Shown: positions 9,242-17,823, counted from the stretch's first letter. The stretch: DNA of 64,000 nucleotides from Maribacter sedimenticola (GCF_900188415.1 NZ_FZNV01000001.1:124001-188000), one strand, 5' to 3'. Translations and numbers: made by a program. The notes: generated by a model not told the origin, from the letters alone.

Positions 9242-9571
9242 ATGATTCAGGTATCAGAAACGGCTAAAAGGAAAGTCATCAACCTTATGACAGAGGAAGG
9301 TTTTGACGCGACCAAGGATTATGTGCGTGTGGGTGTTAAGAGCGGCGGATGTAGTGGATTGTCTTATGAATTGAATTTTGATAATAAAAAAGATGAAGCC
9401 GATAAGGTCTTTGAAGATAACGATGTACGTATCATTGTAGATAAAAAAAGTTTTTTATACTTAGTAGGTACAGTATTGGAATATTCTGGTGGACTTAACG
9501 GTAAGGGTTTCGTCTTTAACAATCCCAATGCACAAAGAACATGTGGTTGTGGTGAAAGTTTTTCATTATAG
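9242..9571 (+). CDS. HesB/IscA/SufA-family iron-sulfur carrier
   Basis: The 109-residue protein is the A-type carrier that receives nascent Fe-S clusters from the scaffold and passes them to target enzymes. The three ligand cysteines are present: one in SGGCSGLSYEL near residue 37 and two in the C-terminal CGCGESFSL. Length and the start MIQVSETAKRKV are normal for the family. It opens the SUF block and is separated from sufB only by a degraded four-helix-bundle gene. SufA, IscA and ErpA cannot be told apart from sequence alone, but the location next to sufB favours a SUF role. Confidence 0.95.
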   Translation: MIQVSETAKRKVINLMTEEGFDATKDYVRVGVKSGGCSGLSYELNFDNKKDEADKVFEDNDVRIIVDKKSFLYLVGTVLEYSGGLNGKGFVFNNPNAQRTCGCGESFSL

Positions 9572-9612
9572 AATAAAGTAAAACGAGAAAAAGTAAATAG
9601 GCAAAGGTTGTT

Positions 9613-9866
9613 ATGTATTGTTCTTTTGAAAATTTAGAAGTATACAAATTATCAAAAGCGTTTAAAGGGGATATCTTTAAATTGCTTGACGGTCAGCCTT
9701 ATATGTTGCTTAAGGATTATCCAAAGAGTCGCGGAATCCTTTTTATATAATGGATTAAACAGGATATTTTGAAAAAAGAGAATTAATAGAATATAGAGAG
9801 CAAATTGCGATAATTTCAAAGCAGCTAGCAAACTATATTAAATATGTTAAGAAGAGATGTGGTTAG
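9613..9866 (+). pseudogene. Remnant of a four-helix-bundle (S23/avd-like) protein gene
   Basis: An ATG at 9613 opens a 45-codon frame reading MYCSFENLEVYKLSKAF, the typical N-terminus of the 23S-rRNA-intervening-sequence/four-helix-bundle family, which closes at a TAA at 9748. About 25 bases further on, another frame reads GYFEKRELIEYREQI then ISKQLANYIKYVKKRCG and stops at 9866; this is the typical C-terminus of the same family. The normal gene encodes roughly 115-125 residues, so a central piece (the helix with the RASxSxxxNIxEG motif) has been lost and the frame is broken. It is a decayed copy between sufA-like and sufB, oriented with the operon. Confidence 0.75.
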
Positions 9867-9905
9867 TTTTAACTCGTCAACTTTTAACTTATTAACTATG
9901 AATAT
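9867..9905 (+). repeat. Imperfect tandem word block in the sufB leader
   Basis: The word ttttaact occurs at 9867-9874 and 9882-9889, with a shorter ttaact at 9892-9897; the sufB ATG follows at 9906. The block begins directly at the stop of the four-helix-bundle remnant. It is one of five such leader blocks in this window. Confidence 0.6.
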
Positions 9906-11351
9906 ATGGCATATACAGAAGAAGAATTAAAGAAAGAATTGGAAACCAAAGAGTATGAATATGGTTTCTACACTGATATAGAATCTGAAACGTTTCCAAA
10001 TGGTTTGAGCGAAGAAATCGTTATTGCCATATCCAAGAAAAAGGAGGAGCCGGAATGGATGACGCTTTGGCGTTTAGAGGCTTTTAAGTATTGGAAGGAA
10101 ATGGTTGAGCCAGAATGGGCAAATGTACATTATACAAAACCCGATTTTCAGGCAATTTCATATTATTCCGCCCCTAAAAAGGCAGACCCCAACAAAACTT
10201 TGGATGATGTTGATCCGGAATTGTTGGAGATGTACAAGAAACTTGGGATTTCTGTAGACGAACAAAAGAAACTACAGAATGTTGCGGTAGACATTGTTAT
10301 GGATTCGGTTTCGGTTGCCACCACGTTCAAAAAGACCTTGGCGGAAAAAGGAATTATATTCTGCTCCATATCGGAAGCCATTAAGGAACACCCTGAACTG
10401 GTAAAAAAATACATTGGTTCTGTAGTGCCAAAAAGAGATAACTTTTATGCGGCTTTGAACTCCGCTGTTTTTTCTGATGGTAGTTTCTGTTACATTCCTA
10501 AAGGTGTTCGCTGTCCAATGGAACTTTCTACCTATTTTAGAATCAACCAAGCAGGTACCGGCCAATTTGAACGTACATTGGTCATTGCAGATGAAGATAG
10601 TTATGTAAGTTACCTAGAAGGGTGTACTGCACCATCTAGGGATGAAAACCAACTGCATGCTGCCGTGGTAGAATTAATTGCCTTGGACGGTGCGGAAATA
10701 AAATATTCTACGGTTCAAAACTGGTTCCCAGGAGGCAAGGACGGTAAAGGCGGGGTCTATAATTTTGTGACCAAAAGAGCATTGTGTGAGAAAAACGCCA
10801 AAGTTTCATGGACACAGGTAGAAACAGGATCTGCCGTTACCTGGAAATATCCTTCCTGTATCTTAAAAGGAGATAATTCCATAGGCGAATTTTATTCTAT
10901 TGCGGTCACGAATAATTACCAACAGGCAGATACAGGTACCAAAATGGTCCATATTGGAAAGAACACCAAAAGTACCATTATCTCTAAAGGTATTTCTGCC
11001 GGAAAATCTCAAAACAGTTATCGTGGGTTGGTACAGGTGAATAGCCGTGCGGAAGGTGCGCGTAATTTTTCGCAGTGCGATTCCCTTTTAATGGGCAATG
11101 AATGTGGGGCACACACATTCCCTTACATTGAGGCCAAAAATAAATCGGCAATGATAGAGCACGAGGCCACAACCAGTAAGATTGGTGAGGACCAAATATT
11201 TTATTGCAATCAAAGAGGTATTGATACGGAAAAAGCAATAGCGTTGATCGTAAATGGGTTCAGTAAAGAAGTGTTGAATAAGTTACCAATGGAATTTGCC
11301 GTGGAGGCTCAAAAACTTTTGGAAATTAGTTTAGAAGGTTCTGTTGGATAA
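9906..11351 (+). CDS. sufB: Fe-S cluster assembly scaffold subunit SufB
   Basis: SufB is the cluster-assembling subunit of the SufBC2D scaffold. The 481-residue protein matches the usual SufB length (470-495). It shows the conserved stretch [19 protein letters not shown], the beta-helix core [20 protein letters not shown], and the C-terminal [20 protein letters not shown] with the cysteine and glutamate region used in cluster building. It is preceded by a short repeat block rather than a Shine-Dalgarno sequence. The gene order sufB - lipoprotein - sufC - sufD differs from the usual uninterrupted sufBCD. Confidence 0.98.
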   Translation: MAYTEEELKKELETKEYEYGFYTDIESETFPNGLSEEIVIAISKKKEEPEWMTLWRLEAFKYWKEMVEPEWANVHYTKPDFQAISYYSAPKKADPNKTLDDVDPELLEMYKKLGISVDEQKKLQNVAVDIVMDSVSVATTFKKTLAEKGIIFCSISEAIKEHPELVKKYIGSVVPKRDNFYAALNSAVFSDGSFCYIPKGVRCPMELSTYFRINQAGTGQFERTLVIADEDSYVSYLEGCTAPSRDENQLHAAVVELIALDGAEIKYSTVQNWFPGGKDGKGGVYNFVTKRALCEKNAKVSWTQVETGSAVTWKYPSCILKGDNSIGEFYSIAVTNNYQQADTGTKMVHIGKNTKSTIISKGISAGKSQNSYRGLVQVNSRAEGARNFSQCDSLLMGNECGAHTFPYIEAKNKSAMIEHEATTSKIGEDQIFYCNQRGIDTEKAIALIVNGFSKEVLNKLPMEFAVEAQKLLEISLEGSVG

Positions 11352-11364
11352 AGTAAATACACTA

Positions 11365-12237
11365 ATGAGAAATTTTTTAATCATCATAGTTCTGATTTTT
11401 GCATTTAGCTGCAAAGAAAATAAGAACGAAACTAAAGCTGAAATCACTTCACAAGAAGTAGTAAAGCCAGAGGTCAAATTATACACTTTTAATGGCGGTA
11501 CTGTTATGGTCAATAACCTGGAATTATTTTCTCAGGACACCACCTATCAAGGTCAGACCAAGGAATTTGCAGACCCGTTCTATGTTATTAGCCATCCTAA
11601 AGGTAATCTCATGTGGGATGCAGGACTTCCTGAAAGTTTAATCGCTATGGATGAACCGTACACGGATCCAAGCGGCGCATTTACGGTAAGTAGAAAAGAC
11701 TCTGTAGTAAATCAACTAAAACGCATTGGCATGGTGCCAACGGATATTGATTTTATAGCCTTGTCCCATACCCATTTTGACCATAGTGGGCATGCCAATG
11801 TTCTTAAAGAGGCTACATGGTTGGTGCAACAAAGTGAATATGATTTTATCACAAGTGAGGAAACCCAAAAGAACAATGCGGATATTTATAACGCGATCAA
11901 GGATTTGACCAAGACAAAACCGATTACTGGTGACTATGACGTTTTTGGTGACGGTACCGTTGTCATTAAATCTATGCCAGGACATACCCCGGGACATCAG
12001 GTTTTGTATTTGGACCTTCCTGAAAGCGGCCCTTTACTATTAACCGGAGATCTGTATCATTTGTATGAAAACAGAACACATAGAAGAGTACCTATTTTTA
12101 ATTATGATGTTGAGGAAACATTAAATAGCATGTCCAGTTTTGAAGCTTTGGCAAAGGAGAACAATGCCAAAGTATACATGCAACATTCAAAAGAAGATTT
12201 TAATAAAATGCCTAAGGCACCAGAATATTTAAAGTAA
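11365..12237 (+). CDS. Metallo-beta-lactamase-fold hydrolase lipoprotein inserted between sufB and sufC
   Basis: The first ATG, at 11365 (14 bases after the sufB stop), gives a 290-residue protein with lipobox LIFAFSCKEN, so it should be anchored in a membrane on the periplasmic side. The metal-binding motif HTHFDHSGH is complete, and further ligand regions MPGHTPGHQVLYL, LLTGDLYH and MQHSKEDF are in the correct order. The overall pattern most resembles the N-acyl-homoserine lactonase branch of the superfamily, although many members of that branch have other substrates. A periplasmic enzyme in the middle of a cytoplasmic Fe-S assembly operon is unexpected, and I see no direct role in cluster assembly. 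Confidence 0.88.
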   Translation: MRNFLIIIVLIFAFSCKENKNETKAEITSQEVVKPEVKLYTFNGGTVMVNNLELFSQDTTYQGQTKEFADPFYVISHPKGNLMWDAGLPESLIAMDEPYTDPSGAFTVSRKDSVVNQLKRIGMVPTDIDFIALSHTHFDHSGHANVLKEATWLVQQSEYDFITSEETQKNNADIYNAIKDLTKTKPITGDYDVFGDGTVVIKSMPGHTPGHQVLYLDLPESGPLLLTGDLYHLYENRTHRRVPIFNYDVEETLNSMSSFEALAKENNAKVYMQHSKEDFNKMPKAPEYLK

Positions 12238-12243
12238 CATATT

Positions 12244-12996
12244 ATGTTGAAAATTACAAACTTACACGCTAGTGTGGAGGATAAGGAAATACTAAAAGGA
12301 ATAAACTTGGAAGTTAAGGCGGGTGAGGTACATGCTATTATGGGCCCTAATGGCTCAGGTAAAAGTACCTTGGCATCCGTAATTGCGGGTAAAGAGGAAT
12401 TTGAGGTTACGGAAGGCACCATAGAATTAAGCGGAGAGGACTTGGAAGACGTGTCACCAGAAGAAAGAGCCCATAAAGGTGTTTTTCTTTCTTTTCAATA
12501 TCCGGTAGAAATTCCTGGAGTATCCGTAACCAATTTCATGAAAACGGCCATTAACGAATCCCGTAAGGCAAGAGGTCTTGAAGATATGCCTGCAAAGGAA
12601 ATGTTGAAGTTGATCAGGGAAAAATCAGAATTATTGGAAATAGACCGTAAATTCTTATCGCGTAGTTTAAATGAAGGTTTTTCTGGCGGTGAGAAAAAAA
12701 GAAATGAAATTTTTCAAATGGCCATGCTAGAACCTAAAGTGGCTATTTTGGATGAAACGGATTCCGGTCTTGATATCGATGCATTGCGTATCGTTTCCAA
12801 CGGGGTGAATAAATTAAAGAGTAAGGATAATGCGGTTATTCTAATTACGCACTACCAACGTCTGTTGGAATATATTGTTCCAGATTTTGTACATGTTTTG
12901 CACAACGGTAAAATTGTTAAATCAGGTGGCAAGGAATTGGCCTTGGAGCTTGAAGAAAAAGGGTACGACTGGTTAAAGCAAGAAACAGTGGTTTAA
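12244..12996 (+). CDS. sufC: SUF system ABC-type ATPase SufC
   Basis: SufC provides the ATPase activity of the SufBC2D scaffold. The 250-residue protein has Walker A GPNGSGKST near residue 38, the signature FSGGEKKR, and Walker B with the SufC-typical continuation AILDETDSGLD, followed by the switch histidine in LITHYQRLL. Length is normal (about 250). It starts six bases after the lipoprotein stop codon, so the two are very likely cotranscribed and perhaps translationally coupled. A structured repeat block separates it from sufD. Confidence 0.98.
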   Translation: MLKITNLHASVEDKEILKGINLEVKAGEVHAIMGPNGSGKSTLASVIAGKEEFEVTEGTIELSGEDLEDVSPEERAHKGVFLSFQYPVEIPGVSVTNFMKTAINESRKARGLEDMPAKEMLKLIREKSELLEIDRKFLSRSLNEGFSGGEKKRNEIFQMAMLEPKVAILDETDSGLDIDALRIVSNGVNKLKSKDNAVILITHYQRLLEYIVPDFVHVLHNGKIVKSGGKELALELEEKGYDWLKQETVV

Positions 12997-13000
12997 AAAA

Positions 13001-13072
13001 TTAGTACTAAGTACAAAGTACTTAGTATAGAGTCCTTATTACTTTGTACTAAGGACTTAATACTAAAGATAT
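13001..13072 (+). repeat. Two-hairpin repeat block in the sufD leader
   Basis: A perfect 10-bp stem (tactaagtac, 13005-13014, with 13018-13027) with a 3-base loop is followed by an 8-bp stem (agtcctta 13031-13038 with taaggact 13050-13057). The loop of the second hairpin (actttgtac, 13041-13049) is exactly complementary to gtacaaagt at 13011-13019 in the first, so alternative pairing is possible. The sufD ATG is at 13073. Confidence 0.7.
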
Positions 13073-14389
13073 ATGGATTTAAAAGATAAATTGATTTCTT
13101 CTTTTATGGCGTTTGAGAACAATGTGGACGTGGAGCATCCGGTACATGAGGTTCGTATGGCCGCCATAAAGAATTTTGAGGAAAAAGGATTTCCTTCAAA
13201 AAAGGAAGAGGCTTGGAAGTATACATCGTTGAACAGTATACAGAAAATAGATTTCAGTATTTTTCCAAAACAGGAAAATACTATAGAGTATAAGGACGTT
13301 AAGCGTTATTTTCTACATGAGATAGATTCTTATAAAATTGTATTCGTTGACGGTATTTATAGTTCTTACCTTTCTGAAACTACACATGATGGAGTAGACA
13401 TCTGTTTAATGAGTTCCGCGTTGACAAAGCCAATGTATAAGCCCGTTATTGATGTTTATTTCAATAAAATAGCCTCTAAGGACGAATCTTTGACCTCCTT
13501 GAACACGGCATTTAGCCGTGAGGGTGCCTATATATACATTCCAAAGAACAAAATGCCGAAAAAACCTATTGAGATTTTACATTTCTCAACGGGTAACGAG
13601 GCTTCTTTAATGTTACAACCTAGAAATTTGGTGGTGGTTGAAGAAAATGCCGAGGTTCAAATTATAGAACGGCACCAGAGTTTGACCTCCAACGACATCC
13701 TTACCAATGCGGTAACGGAAATATATGCAGATAAGAACGCTATTATAGATTTTTATAAGATACAGAATGATGCTGCCAATGCATCGTTGATAGATAACAC
13801 TTATATTGATCAAAAGGATAAGAGCGTCGTAAAGGTTCATACATTTTCCTTTGGTGGAAAAATGACACGTAACAACCTTAACTTTTTTCAAAATGGTGAG
13901 TATATAGACTCTACCATGAAGGGAATTACCATCTTGGGTGAAAAACAACATGTAGACCATCATACCTTAGTGCACCATATTGAGCCTAATTGTGAGAGTC
14001 ACCAAGATTATAAAGGTATTTACGGAGATAGTTCAACCGGAGTCTTCAATGGTAAGATTATTGTGGATAAAATTGCCCAAAAAACCAATGCTTTTCAGCA
14101 AAACAATAATATTTTAATTAGTGATAAGGCCAGTATCAATACAAAGCCACAATTGGAGATTTTCGCTGATGATGTAAAATGTTCCCATGGGTGTACTATA
14201 GGACAGTTAGATGAAGATGCATTGTTTTACCTGCAGTCAAGAGGTATTCCACAAAAAGAAGCACGTGCATTGTTAATGTATGCTTTTGCTAATAACGTTC
14301 TTACTTCTGTTCGTATTCCTGAGTTAAAGACTAGAATAAATAAATTGATAGCGAAGAAGCTAGGGGTGAACCTTGGGTTCGATTTGTAG
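13073..14389 (+). CDS. sufD: Fe-S cluster assembly subunit SufD
   Basis: SufD pairs with SufB in the SufBC2D scaffold and is needed for iron entry. The 438-residue protein has the SUF N-terminal region (FPSKKEEAWKYTSL), a long beta-helix, and the C-terminal DVKCSHGCTIGQLDEDALFY and RGIPQKEARALLMYAFA typical of SufD. Length is in the normal range of 420-450. The upstream leader contains two hairpins, which distinguishes its translation start from the tightly packed sufC start. A hairpin at 14419-14451 may end the transcript. Confidence 0.97.
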   Translation: MDLKDKLISSFMAFENNVDVEHPVHEVRMAAIKNFEEKGFPSKKEEAWKYTSLNSIQKIDFSIFPKQENTIEYKDVKRYFLHEIDSYKIVFVDGIYSSYLSETTHDGVDICLMSSALTKPMYKPVIDVYFNKIASKDESLTSLNTAFSREGAYIYIPKNKMPKKPIEILHFSTGNEASLMLQPRNLVVVEENAEVQIIERHQSLTSNDILTNAVTEIYADKNAIIDFYKIQNDAANASLIDNTYIDQKDKSVVKVHTFSFGGKMTRNNLNFFQNGEYIDSTMKGITILGEKQHVDHHTLVHHIEPNCESHQDYKGIYGDSSTGVFNGKIIVDKIAQKTNAFQQNNNILISDKASINTKPQLEIFADDVKCSHGCTIGQLDEDALFYLQSRGIPQKEARALLMYAFANNVLTSVRIPELKTRINKLIAKKLGVNLGFDL

Positions 14390-14418
14390 ACACATTCATT
14401 ATTTTATTCAATAAAATT

Positions 14419-14460
14419 AACGGTTCGTTAGGTCATTCTTAACGAACCGTTGTGTTTTCC
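14419..14460 (+). terminator. Probable terminator after sufD
   Basis: A perfect 12-bp stem (aacggttcgtta 14419-14430, taacgaaccgtt 14440-14451) with a 9-base loop lies 30 bases after the sufD stop, followed by gtgtttt. The T-tract is weak, so termination may be partial and leave read-through toward the beta-barrel and sufS genes. Confidence 0.7.
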
Positions 14461-14510
14461 TACATATTTTTTAGGTTAGTTTGGTCGTATCAATTTAAAT
14501 CCAACTTAAT

Positions 14511-15131
14511 ATGAAAAAATCTTTACTTGTAATGTTTTTGGTAATGTGTACATATTGCGTTAGTGCGCAAAACAAGAAATGGAGTGTAGAAGCTAATTAC
14601 CCCGTCAATGTTTCTGAAAATGATGGAGACATCGAATTAAACGGTATAATTGATCTGGGAATAAAATACCGGTTTATGGATTTAGGAGCTGTTCAATTAG
14701 GAGCTGGCTTAAATACTGCTTTGTTAAGGAACGAAGATAATTTTATTTACGGTGGTCCAGGATTTGAGAATCGAGAATTTAATTACGAAGCAAAGCAAAT
14801 ATTGGTTCAGCCAAAACTATTTGCGGAATTGGCTATTCCAGGATTGGCAAGACTAAAACCTCAAATAGCTCTGGGATATACGGTTGCGGTAGACGATTAT
14901 TATTATAATGACGGGGGTAATGTAGAGGCGGACTATTCAAATACGAATGGGGGTTTAAATTTAAATTTGGGGATTTCCTATGACCTTTCCAGTCGCTTTT
15001 TTATACAAGTGCAATATGATTATCTGAACGTACATAAGAAAGGGGAGGAAACTAGGAACGATCAAACGTATTCTTATGATTTCAAAGAAAAAATAGGTTT
15101 GTTAAAAGCTGGTTTAGGATTCCGATTTTAA
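14511..15131 (+). CDS. Small outer membrane beta-barrel protein, function unknown
   Basis: The 206-residue protein has a signal peptide (MKKSLLVMFLVMCTYCVSAQ) and then alternating amphipathic strands ending in the aromatic C-terminus GLGFRF, the typical outer membrane insertion signal. Strands such as IDLGIKYRFMDLGAVQLGAGL and RFFIQVQYDYLNV are consistent with an 8-stranded barrel of the OmpW/OmpX-like size class. No specific transport or binding motif is visible. It lies within the SUF block between sufD and sufS, but a hairpin on each side suggests that it may be transcribed separately. Confidence 0.8.
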   Translation: MKKSLLVMFLVMCTYCVSAQNKKWSVEANYPVNVSENDGDIELNGIIDLGIKYRFMDLGAVQLGAGLNTALLRNEDNFIYGGPGFENREFNYEAKQILVQPKLFAELAIPGLARLKPQIALGYTVAVDDYYYNDGGNVEADYSNTNGGLNLNLGISYDLSSRFFIQVQYDYLNVHKKGEETRNDQTYSYDFKEKIGLLKAGLGFRF

Positions 15132-15170
15132 AATGAAATAGTGAGACTTTAATACAAAAGGAGCGGTACA

Positions 15171-15199
15171 ATACCCGATATGTTTTCATTATCGGGTAT
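15171..15199. repeat. Perfect inverted repeat overlapping the predicted sufS promoter
   Basis: The arms atacccgata (15171-15180) and tatcgggtat (15190-15199) are perfectly complementary over 10 bp with a 9-base spacer. The right arm overlaps the candidate -7 box of sufS at 15197-15204. It could be an operator or a terminator of the beta-barrel gene that ends 39 bases upstream. Confidence 0.75.
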
Positions 15200-15204
15200 C
15201 TTTG
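15197..15204 (+). promoter_or_regulatory. Putative -7 box (TATCTTTG) for sufS
   Basis: TATCTTTG matches TAnnTTTG and lies about 20 bases before the ATG at 15223. It overlaps the right arm of the inverted repeat at 15171-15199. No clear -33 TTG was found. Confidence 0.35.
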
Positions 15205-15222
15205 TATATAAGAAGATTGGCT

Positions 15223-16437
15223 ATGTTAGATATTAAAAAAATAAGGGAAGATTTCCCAATTCTTAAGCGTGAGGTAAATGGCAAACCGTTGGTCTATTTG
15301 GATAATGCCGCTACATCGCAAACCCCGCAACAGGTTATAGACACTATTGTAGATTATTATCAAAACTACAATGCAAATATACATCGTGGGGTGCATACGC
15401 TTTCACAAGAGGCTACCGATAAATATGAGCAGGCAAGATTAAAGATTCAAAAACATTTTAATGCGGCCAAGTCATATGAAATCATATTTACTTCAGGTAC
15501 AACACATAGTATTAACCTTGTGGCAAATGGATTTTCGTCTTTAATAAAAAAAGGGGATGAGATATTGGTATCCGCAATGGAGCACCATTCCAATATTGTT
15601 CCATGGCAGATGTTATCTGAACGTACCGGAGCCATTTTAAAAGTAATTCCAATGAACCAAGAAGGGGAATTGCGAATGGATGTTTATAACGAATTACTTT
15701 CAGATAAAACTAAACTGGTTTTCTGTAACCATATTTCTAATGCCTTGGGAACTATTAATCCTATTAAGGAAATTATAGATAGGGCCCATAGTGTTGGTGC
15801 TGCGGTATTGATAGATGGTGCGCAGGCCACACCTCATTTAGTGCCTGATGTACAGGCTTTGGATGTCGATTTTTACACGTGTTCCGCTCATAAGATCTGT
15901 GGACCAACAGGGGTTGGCATGTTATATGGCAAGGAAGAATGGTTAAATAAATTACCCCCATACCAAGGCGGTGGTGAAATGATTGCAGAAGTCACTTTTG
16001 AAAAAACTACCTATGCGGATTTACCCCATAAGTTTGAAGCAGGTACGCCTAATATTTGTGGTGGTATAGCTTTTGGGGCGGCATTAGATTACATGAATGC
16101 TATAGGCTTTGATGAAATCGCAAAATATGAGCATGAGCTTTTGGAATATGCTACGCAAGAATTAGAAAAGATAGACGGACTAAAAATATACGGTACGGCT
16201 AAGGACAAAACTTCTGTAATATCATTCAATATAGAACATATTCACCCTTATGATATGGGAAGTATTTTAGATAAACTGGGTATTGCCGTGCGTACAGGTC
16301 ACCATTGTGCACAGCCAATAATGGATTTTTATAAAATACCGGGAACGGTTCGTGCAAGCTTTGCCTTTTATAATACTAGAGAAGAAGTTGATGTACTGGT
16401 TACAGGGGTGTTAAAGGCTAAAAGCATGTTGTTGTAG
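15223..16437 (+). CDS. sufS: Cysteine desulfurase SufS
   Basis: SufS takes sulfur from cysteine as a persulfide for Fe-S assembly. The ATG at 15223 gives MLDIKKIREDFPIL, the normal SufS N-terminus, in preference to an upstream TTG; the product is 404 residues. The PLP lysine is in TCSAHKICGPTGVG and the persulfide cysteine in RTGHHCAQPIMDFY. GTPNICGGIAFGAALDYM and RASFAFYNTREEVD are typical of group II desulfurases. SufE follows 73 bases downstream, as expected for its sulfur acceptor partner. Confidence 0.97.
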   Translation: MLDIKKIREDFPILKREVNGKPLVYLDNAATSQTPQQVIDTIVDYYQNYNANIHRGVHTLSQEATDKYEQARLKIQKHFNAAKSYEIIFTSGTTHSINLVANGFSSLIKKGDEILVSAMEHHSNIVPWQMLSERTGAILKVIPMNQEGELRMDVYNELLSDKTKLVFCNHISNALGTINPIKEIIDRAHSVGAAVLIDGAQATPHLVPDVQALDVDFYTCSAHKICGPTGVGMLYGKEEWLNKLPPYQGGGEMIAEVTFEKTTYADLPHKFEAGTPNICGGIAFGAALDYMNAIGFDEIAKYEHELLEYATQELEKIDGLKIYGTAKDKTSVISFNIEHIHPYDMGSILDKLGIAVRTGHHCAQPIMDFYKIPGTVRASFAFYNTREEVDVLVTGVLKAKSMLL

Positions 16438-16465
16438 AACAATAACTTATAGAGTGTCATAACTG

Positions 16466-16496
16466 TTGAAACTCATCATTTGTTATCGTATTTTTG
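16466..16496 (+). promoter_or_regulatory. Putative Bacteroidota promoter for sufE
   Basis: A TTG at 16466-16468 is followed after 20 bases by TATTTTTG at 16489-16496, matching the -33 TTG / -7 TAnnTTTG arrangement. The sufE ATG is 14 bases further, giving a very short leader. This is the best-spaced promoter candidate in the window. Confidence 0.45.
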
Positions 16497-16510
16497 TAGA
16501 AAATTAAGCA

Positions 16511-16936
16511 ATGGACATTAAAGAGATACAAGAAGAAATTATCGATGAATTTTCCATGTTCGATGATTGGATGCAGCGCTATGAGTATATGATAGAATTG
16601 GGTAAATCCCTTCCATTGATCAAAGAGGAGTACAAAACCGAGGATAATATCATTAAAGGGTGCCAGAGCAAGGTATGGGTGCATGCAGAGCTAGAGGGCA
16701 ATAAGTTGGTTTTTACTGCAGATAGCGATGCTATTATTACAAAAGGTATCATAGCTATCTTGATCAGGGCCTTCAGCAATCAAAAGCCGCAGGATATTTT
16801 AGATGCCGATACCCAGTTCATAGATGAAATTGGTTTAAAGGAACATTTGTCTCCCACTAGGGCCAACGGCTTGGTAAGTATGATCAAGCAGTTAAAATTA
16901 TATGCAGTGGCATATCAAACACAAATTGAAGAATAA
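16511..16936 (+). CDS. sufE: Sulfur acceptor protein SufE
   Basis: SufE accepts the persulfide from SufS and hands it to SufB. The 141-residue protein has the family signature DDWMQRYEYMIELGKSLP and the acceptor cysteine in IKGCQSKVWVHAE near residue 51. The C-terminal LKEHLSPTRANGLVSMI is also typical. Length is normal (about 140). It stands between sufS and the SufT-like gene, which begins five bases after its stop codon. Confidence 0.97.
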   Translation: MDIKEIQEEIIDEFSMFDDWMQRYEYMIELGKSLPLIKEEYKTEDNIIKGCQSKVWVHAELEGNKLVFTADSDAIITKGIIAILIRAFSNQKPQDILDADTQFIDEIGLKEHLSPTRANGLVSMIKQLKLYAVAYQTQIEE

Positions 16937-16941
16937 AAATT

Positions 16942-17274
16942 ATGAGTGAAGAAAATATAGCGGAGGGTAGTGCGGAATTAGGTGAAAAAATAGTAAGGAT
17001 TTTAAAGACTATTTATGATCCGGAAATTCCTGTGGATATTTATGAATTAGGTTTAATTTATGATGTTTTGGTCAATGAGGACAACGAGGTTAAGATTTTG
17101 ATGACCTTGACTTCGCCCAATTGTCCCGTAGCGGAATCCTTGCCTGCAGAAGTAGAGGAAAAAGTAAAATCATTGGATGCCATTAAGGACGCCGAGGTAG
17201 AAATAACTTTTGATCCACCTTGGACACAGGATTTAATGAGTGAAGAAGCCAAATTGGAATTAGGCTTGCTTTAA
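16942..17274 (+). CDS. DUF59/MIP18-family protein, SufT-like Fe-S maturation factor
   Basis: The 110-residue protein is a single DUF59 domain: DPEIPVDIYELGLIYDV with the conserved acidic residues, LTSPNCPVAESLP with the conserved cysteine, and ITFDPPWTQDLMSEEAKLELG at the C-terminus. Proteins of this family (SufT, PaaD, eukaryotic CIA2/MIP18) help load Fe-S clusters onto target proteins. Its position directly after sufE, five bases downstream, supports a SUF role. SufT itself is often longer, so I leave the gene symbol blank. Confidence 0.93.
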   Translation: MSEENIAEGSAELGEKIVRILKTIYDPEIPVDIYELGLIYDVLVNEDNEVKILMTLTSPNCPVAESLPAEVEEKVKSLDAIKDAEVEITFDPPWTQDLMSEEAKLELGLL

Positions 17275-17316
17275 CTCTAACAGGCGGTAAGGATTAAAGT
17301 ATAAAACAAGCGGGGT

Positions 17317-17823
17317 ATGCAAGAGGAAATTGTGAACAGAGTAGCGCAGAGCAAACTCATTACCTTTAATTTAGAGGATTATTATCCTATTGGCAATAGA
17401 ATGGTATTGGATATCAAAGATTGGCTATATGAAGGTTTTATTCTAAAGGAAAAGGAGTTTAGGGCACATGTAGCACAGCATGATTGGTCCCAATACAACA
17501 ATGCTTATGTGGCTATGCACTGTTCTACAGACGCTATAGTTCCTGGCTGGGCATATCTGCTATTGTCCATGAATTTAAGTCCGTTTGCTAAAAAAATTGT
17601 TCAAGGTAGCCTGGTAGATTTGGAGACACTGTTATATCAATCTATTCTTGATACCATAGATTTTACGGAGTTTCAGGATAAATCGGTAATCATTAAGGGC
17701 TGTACCAAAAAAGCTGTACCACCTAATGCATATATAATTCTTGCCGCCAAATTACAGCCGGTAGCAAAATCGGTCATGTATGGCGAAGCATGTTCGGCCG
17801 TGCCCTTATACAAAAGAAAATAA
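17317..17823 (+). CDS. DUF2480 family protein, SUF-operon associated
   Basis: The 168-residue protein matches the Bacteroidota-restricted DUF2480 family: FNLEDYYPIGNRMVLDIKDWL near the N-terminus, CSTDAIVPGWAYLLL in the middle, and IIKGCTKKAVPPNAYIILA near residues 125-145. It has no signal peptide and no membrane segment. Cys and Lys residues in VIIKGCTKK are conserved-looking and could be functional, though nothing is established. It lies 42 bases after the SufT-like gene on the same strand, which suggests involvement in Fe-S or sulfur metabolism by association only. Confidence 0.85.
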   Translation: MQEEIVNRVAQSKLITFNLEDYYPIGNRMVLDIKDWLYEGFILKEKEFRAHVAQHDWSQYNNAYVAMHCSTDAIVPGWAYLLLSMNLSPFAKKIVQGSLVDLETLLYQSILDTIDFTEFQDKSVIIKGCTKKAVPPNAYIILAAKLQPVAKSVMYGEACSAVPLYKRK

